Shown piece by piece: positions 59,311 through 64,000 of a stretch of DNA of 64,000 nucleotides. Positions within the stretch are counted from its first letter, which is position 1; every line of letters begins with the position of its first letter. Origin of the DNA: Suillus spraguei. Its lineage: Eukaryota > Basidiomycota > Agaricomycetes > Boletales > Suillaceae. Location of the stretch: the NCBI GenBank assembly GCA_016800925.1, contig JABCPU010000238.1, forward strand, positions 1 through 64,000, in the 5' to 3' direction. The notes below the pieces were generated by a model that was not told where the DNA came from, searched no databases, and saw only the letters and a program-made list of their open reading frames with translations. Both the position numbers and the translations under genes were made by a program.

Positions 59311-62310
59311 TCAGGATTTTGCAAATGCACACCTCTTGAATGCACACATGTTTATATAGTGAAAATAGCAGTCAGACTCAGGATCTTGAGGATCCATGCA
59401 ATGTTCAAAACTGGGAATCAAGTGAACTCCATGAATGACAGAGTCTGGATCCAAAAATCCATATGCATCAGGGCTATCTTGATCAAAAAACTCGAGGTGT
59501 TGGAGTTGTTTTGCAGCCCAACCTGCAGGTGAACTATCCATCTGAACCATCAGACAAATAAGAAGTCCATCTGAGTTGGGTGTGAGTACATTCTGGTGTC
59601 ATCCTCACAGTATTCCACTTTGATATGAAAGATCCCAATCACATAGGCATACCAGTACAGGTGAGTCTTTTTGTCTTCATGGGAGAGAACCATAATGTCA
59701 GTGCGAGTGCATGGATTGATGGTGTCCTGTTCACGGTGTAAATCATAAGTTGTATAGTTGATGTGCAAGATACTATGGTGGTATATCTCGTTGTCCATGA
59801 ATAGAACTGAGGCACAATCAGCATCAGAGAAGTCATGCTAATCTCCATTGTATGTGAGATGGGAAGTCGAGCCAGCAGATGGTCCTTGAGTTGTGGAATA
59901 AATACCCAACAAAATTCAATGAAATGTAAATATACATATCAAAAAATAGCTTACCTCAATAGCAAGATCACACAAGTCTCTGACATCTCTGCACTCAATT
60001 AACTGAGAAGTGATGTGCTCCGTCTAGTCTGCTTCACTTGTAAGAACAAGAGTGTTCGACCCTAAAGGGGATGCCTATTAGTATGGTCAAGTTTGAGTCT
60101 AACTTATGTGCAAACAAGTGTTGTGGTCAGCAGTAAGTTGCCGTGGTCAGCGATGATACCGCCAGAACTAGCATCATGTGTAGCGGTGCTACTGTGGTTG
60201 AGATATGATCAGTAACAGTTGCGTCGAGCGATAGTATCAGCGGTAGCGGTAAGGTTGCGAGTGGTGCAAGGAAACAGTAAAGAAAGCCGCGGTACTTTCA
60301 GCAGTAAAGCAGCAGTGCATGAGAAGTTCTGTCAAATTAACTGTCAAAAGTCCAGCGGTAATGGAGAACGAGCGTGATAGATTAATGAGCGATAAGGAAA
60401 CTTTAAAGACTATGTCCACTACTGGGTAGATCCAGAGCTAGACAATAATCCTGACCTATAGTACGTGCAATGGTGTAAAATCAGGTGCTTCTATTGTGCG
60501 GGGTACGCAGTGCTTATATCCTAAATCATATGTACTCGGAATACTCTAGGCAAGATCAGTAGCGCTGGAGTGTAGTAACTGTCATAAGTAATCATAGCGT
60601 GAGGTGCTGCAGCATGAGGCAACATGTATGTAATAAGGCTTGCTGTGGAATCAGTGATAATGAACAGAAAACAAATGACACACCAAATGGAGCTATGCAG
60701 ACGTGGCAAGGACATGGACGGACATTGGTACGTGGAACGAGGTGCAGTAGTCGGTACAGTGTGCGGTAAGCGTGGGATGCCGCCGGTACTGCTAAAGGGG
60801 TAAGACGGTCATGGACAAGTGGTAACTCCTGTAGACATGAGACAAGTGTCAAAAGGTGGGGTTTTAAGCCCAGCGCCAATATGTTCATTACACCAAGCAT
60901 ACTTGGCAATGGAGTAGTGATCTGAGGGTGACATTTTCATTTTGGCACACTGTGGTCTCCAGTTCTCTTGCTGTGCTGCACATACTGTGATGACCCTTTG
61001 AACAAGTCACTCTATTGCTTCCTGAGAAATCATGCTAGTAAGTGTTTGATCCTTCTTTTTGGGTGTGCGTGGATACTGGTGTTTCGCACAACAGTGCTCT
61101 AGTTCTCCCTGTGGACCATGGTAGAATAGATGGTATTCTATAGTAATAATGGGATAATAGGGCACTTACCGGCTGTGTTGTATAGCTGTCTGTAGTACCC
61201 ATTCATTGGATGGTATTTGGGTAGTCAGCGAGTGCATGGTATTTGTAGGTGTAGAGATTCAATGTCTTCACTTTAAGATTGGATGTAGACTTGCCTTTCC
61301 ATGATTGGTTTCCAGATTGGCCTTGTTTTGAGGCTAATGCTGCCTCACAGTGTCCACAGGCAGCATACTCATGAGGAAGTTCCATGATATGATAATGTGC
61401 ACAAGTAGTGCACCAAAACTTGCAGACTGACTGACTGAGGACAACAGTTGCTGAGTCAAAAAATGCAAGAGTGTCATCAGTATGCATACAAAATTTTGCA
61501 TAGGTGTGCCATGTAGCAAGGTCAAAGAGGAGGTCAAGGACAGTTTTGTTGTGATCAGGAGGAAGGAGTCCTTTGAATACTGGAATAGCACACTGGAAAT
61601 TGATGGTACATCAATCACATCGTCAAATTCTGTTAGGATTGATTCTCACCTGCAACAGGTCTTCGAAATCACAGGCCATGAGATGCTTCATCACAGAAGT
61701 GTTCGTGTGGAAACATTTGATTGTACCTCTGCTGAAAGTAGGAACCTGATGGTACCTGTAATACATATGTAGTTGTTTGTGTTAGTTGCTGCTGTGAAAA
61801 GGACTCATACCTTAGATTGAGTTCCTGAACTGCTGCCTCACCCACAGCAGCAAGAATGCACATCAGGTGTGTGAAGATTAATTTCCACACACCCAGCTCA
61901 AACTCATGAAGGAGGTCAACAACAAACATTGAGAACAAATTGAATAGGTATACAAGGAAGCATGTAGAGAACACATTCTATGATATAAAGTGATCAGATA
62001 TGCACATATGATGCTAGCATAGATAAATTACTTACATGAGTAGGGACCAGTGATTTGTTTTGCAAAAGATCCTTGACATGCTTGCCAGTGATGCTGATAC
62101 CATGCTTGAAAATAAGTTGTTGGGCTTTTTCTACTTTATGATGATGTTGGTTGTTGTCAACCCACTGAGTTGTCTCACAATGCTCCATATCAAGCTTCAT
62201 TCCCATCTTGGGAACATCTGCTTTCTTGACAAGGCAGCATGGACAAGAACACTTGCCAAGAAACTTAATGCAAGTCAGCAGAATTCTGTAATAATAGACC
62301 AAACATGAGA
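59311..62310 (-). pseudogene. Plavaka-like (CACTA-related) transposase remnant
   Basis: Minus-strand blocks in order: CSCPCCLVKKADVPKMG (about 62255), VVDLLHEFELGVWKLIFTHL (about 61920), CAHYHIMELPHEYAACGHCE and LNLYTYKYHALADY (61400-61215). After an LTR come HHSILHINYTTYDLHREQD with INPCTRTDIMVLSHED, YWYAYVIGIFHIKV (59780-59600) and GWAAKQLQHLEFFDQDSPDA, GFLDPDSVIHGVHLIPSFEH, YFHYINMCAF (59530-59340). This is the recurrent order of Plavaka-type proteins in Agaricomycetes as I recall it. Frames are broken, and an LTR (60014-60892) sits inside, so it is dead. Confidence 0.7.
60014..60892 (-). mobile_element. LTR, family E, about 0.88 kb, inside the Plavaka remnant
   Basis: On the plus strand it runs from TGTGCTCCGTCTAGTCTGC (or TGTAAGAAC at 60039) to GTTCATTACA. 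The right 258 bases match 4976-5233 and the whole is related to 10311-11120. No target duplication was found, so the boundaries may be off by some tens of bases. The middle is rich in AGCGGTAA-type short repeats. Confidence 0.75.
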
Positions 62311-62830
62311 TACAAAGATTTAATACAAGATGACAAACTTACTTTCAGGATAGTCTGCAGAGTAAGTAAAGAAACAGGCGAAATGTTACGACCATGCAAA
62401 ACTGGAGATTAGTAAGAAGTCCTGGTCTTACATGGGGTTGTACCAGAGGGTTGTAAAGTCAAAGGGGCTTGGCCTCAGCTTGTACGCTGTGCCCTTACCC
62501 GAGTATGTGCCCTTAATTTCGGATGAAGTCCAAGGGAGAGTTCTAGTGAAGTCCAGATGGAGGGTCCGGACGAACTCTAAGGCAGGATAGCTCGACAGAG
62601 CTCCAATGGACTTCCGGATGAGCGCGGGGAATGCGCCGGAACTATTTCCAGAAGGTAGGGAGTAATGGTAACACTACTGGAACAAGCTCCAAGTAGAATG
62701 GATGAAGGATGGACCACTGGACAAAGTCCAGGGCAGGATAGGAGCAGAGCTCTAGAGAAAAAGATGATCTATAGATGTCAGAGGATAGGATAGGATGGAT
62801 CTGGAGGACTAGGGGTCCGAAGGTCGGAGC

Positions 62831-63165
62831 TCAGAGGAGCGGAGGAGCGGAGGAGCGGAGGAGCGGAGGAGCGGGAGGGAGCGGAGGCGGAGGAGCGGAG
62901 GGAGCGGAGGAGCGGAGGAGCGGAGGAGCGGAGGAGCGGAGGAGCGGAGGAGCGGAGGAGCGGAGGAGCGGACGAGGAGCGGAGGAGCGGAGGAAGCGGA
63001 GGAGCCGGAGGAGCGGAGGAGCGGAGAGCGGAGGACGGAAGGAGCGGAGGAGGAGGAGCGGGAGGGAGCGGAGGGAGCGGAGGAAAGGAGCGGAGGAGCA
63101 GGGAGAGAGCGGAGGGCGGAGAGGAGCGGAGGGAGCGGAGGAGGGAGGGGGGGCGGAGGAGGGAG
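62831..63165 (+). repeat. Expanded GGAGCGGA-type minisatellite within LTR family C
   Basis: About 330 bases consist of GGAGGAGCGGAGGAGCGGA variants with occasional extra bases. The other family-C copy has only a short AGAGCAGAGGAGCAG tract (9085-9130) at the homologous place, so the array has expanded in this copy. The frames it opens on both strands are simple-sequence artefacts. Confidence 0.9.
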
Positions 63166-63789
63166 CGGATGATCGGATGAGCATAGCTCTGTGGATCTTA
63201 GAGGAAGTGTTGGCTACTAGAGAGGAGTAGGTCCGGATATGGTGTAGAGATAGTATAGACTACTCCGGACAAGGTCTGGAATATAAACAGACAGTAATAA
63301 GACTACCAAAGGTAGAGTTGGAGGTGAAACAGATGATAGACGGAGATGGACGAAGTCCCAAAAAGATTATAGGACATAGGATCAAAAGCTCCGGCCTAGG
63401 GAGTGATCCCATAGGCCTGAGTCGGAAGCTTACAAGAGCCAGAGCCCAAGTGCAAGAACAGAAACGGAGTTATATAGACATGATAACAGGATACAGAGTA
63501 ATCAAAAGGAATATACAGAAGTAGGAACAATGAATCAGACTAAGGTCTGCAGGAGTTGTACTACAAGTTTATATACTGTAGGAGCATGCCGGAGGGTAAG
63601 TAAGGGATAGTCTGAGGCTATTTTGAGGCATTGCGGAAACACAAGGCTATCAACTCGGAAATAAGACTTGTACGAAATATCTTATCAAGACAGAAGTCAA
63701 GATATCCGAAGCCAGAGGTGCAGAGATAACCAAAAGCCAGACACAGGTATTAACCTAAAGGAAGTAACGCGCAGGTGCGCGGGAATAGT

Positions 63790-64000
63790 TTCGGATATGA
63801 GCATGGATTGGATATGTCATGGATCGGATATGGACATGGATCGGATATGGATATGGATTGGGTATGGACATGGATTGGATATGGACATGGATGGATATGG
63901 ACATGGATTGGATATGGACACGGATCGGATGGGTGGATCAGATCGGATGGATGGACTGAGTCGGATATGGATTTGGAGTGGATGGGTGGATTGGATATGT
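63790..64000 (+). repeat. GGATATGGACATGGAT minisatellite
   Basis: Same unit and context as 11451-11670, within the family-C LTR. It continues to the window edge. Confidence 0.8.

Larger units (their letters stand above)
62394..64000 (-). mobile_element. LTR, family C, running off the window
   Basis: It begins TGTTACGACCATGCAAAAC and aligns with 8589-9691 and then, without interruption, with 11410-11670. It therefore gives the empty-site version of the mosaic inserted at 9692. The right end is outside the window. Confidence 0.8.

Noticed and set aside
62775..63230. A 151-codon Gly/Glu/Arg-rich frame and its Pro/Leu/Ser-rich antisense frame
   Set aside because: Both are translations of the GGAGCGGA minisatellite within an LTR; there is no non-repetitive coding sequence.
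1..64000. CRISPR arrays, bacterial operons, defence islands or a biosynthetic cluster
   Set aside because: No spaced identical repeats, no operon-like gene packing, and no PKS, NRPS or terpene synthase core enzyme was seen.

Overview
The window looks like a basidiomycete nuclear chromosome, most probably an agaricomycete of wood-decay type. The evidence is dense short introns (about 42-62 nt, GT..AG) that splice in exact phase, a polyporopepsin-like aspartic protease, a DUF6534-type membrane protein, a FunK1-type fungal kinase relative, and fungal LTR, pogo-like and Plavaka-like transposon debris. No rRNA, tRNA, CRISPR array or bacterial-type operon was recognised.

Layout. 1-15.3 kb is accessory and repeat-rich: two MITE-like elements, an intact six-exon secreted aspartic protease (1299-2763), a dead Ty3/gypsy integrase split by a solo LTR, and a single FunK1-kinase-like gene (6136-15304) shredded by nested insertions. 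Most of these have readable target-site duplications, so the ancestral reading frame can be followed across the insertion sites. 15.7-41.4 kb is the gene-rich core: TSR1 (ribosome biogenesis), a His-rich protein of unknown function, a convergent COQ11-like/COQ2 pair (coenzyme Q biosynthesis), a CorA-like Mg2+ transporter with frame breaks, a full-size PDR-type ABC transporter with about 20 exons and no frame break, and a CSE1-type exportin whose exons splice well but which carries four apparent one-base losses. 42-50 kb holds weaker genes: a hypothetical protein, a DUF6534-type membrane protein and a macrodomain-like protein with a possible C-terminal membrane anchor. 52-64 kb is a transposon graveyard: a large multi-copy fungal protein whose middle third is inverted relative to its two ends, Plavaka-like transposase remnants split by an LTR, and an LTR with an expanded GGAGCGGA-type minisatellite.

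Four LTR families recur. I call them A, B, C and E; these are my labels. Several copies are solo LTRs with 5-bp duplications. No previously undescribed molecular system is firmly demonstrated. The strongest leads are the layered insertion record inside one kinase gene, the intragenic inversion at 55.3-57.5 kb, the tail-to-tail COQ11-like/COQ2 arrangement, and the cluster of one-base losses in otherwise conserved genes. Functional calls rest on recognition of motifs and family architecture, not on a database search.
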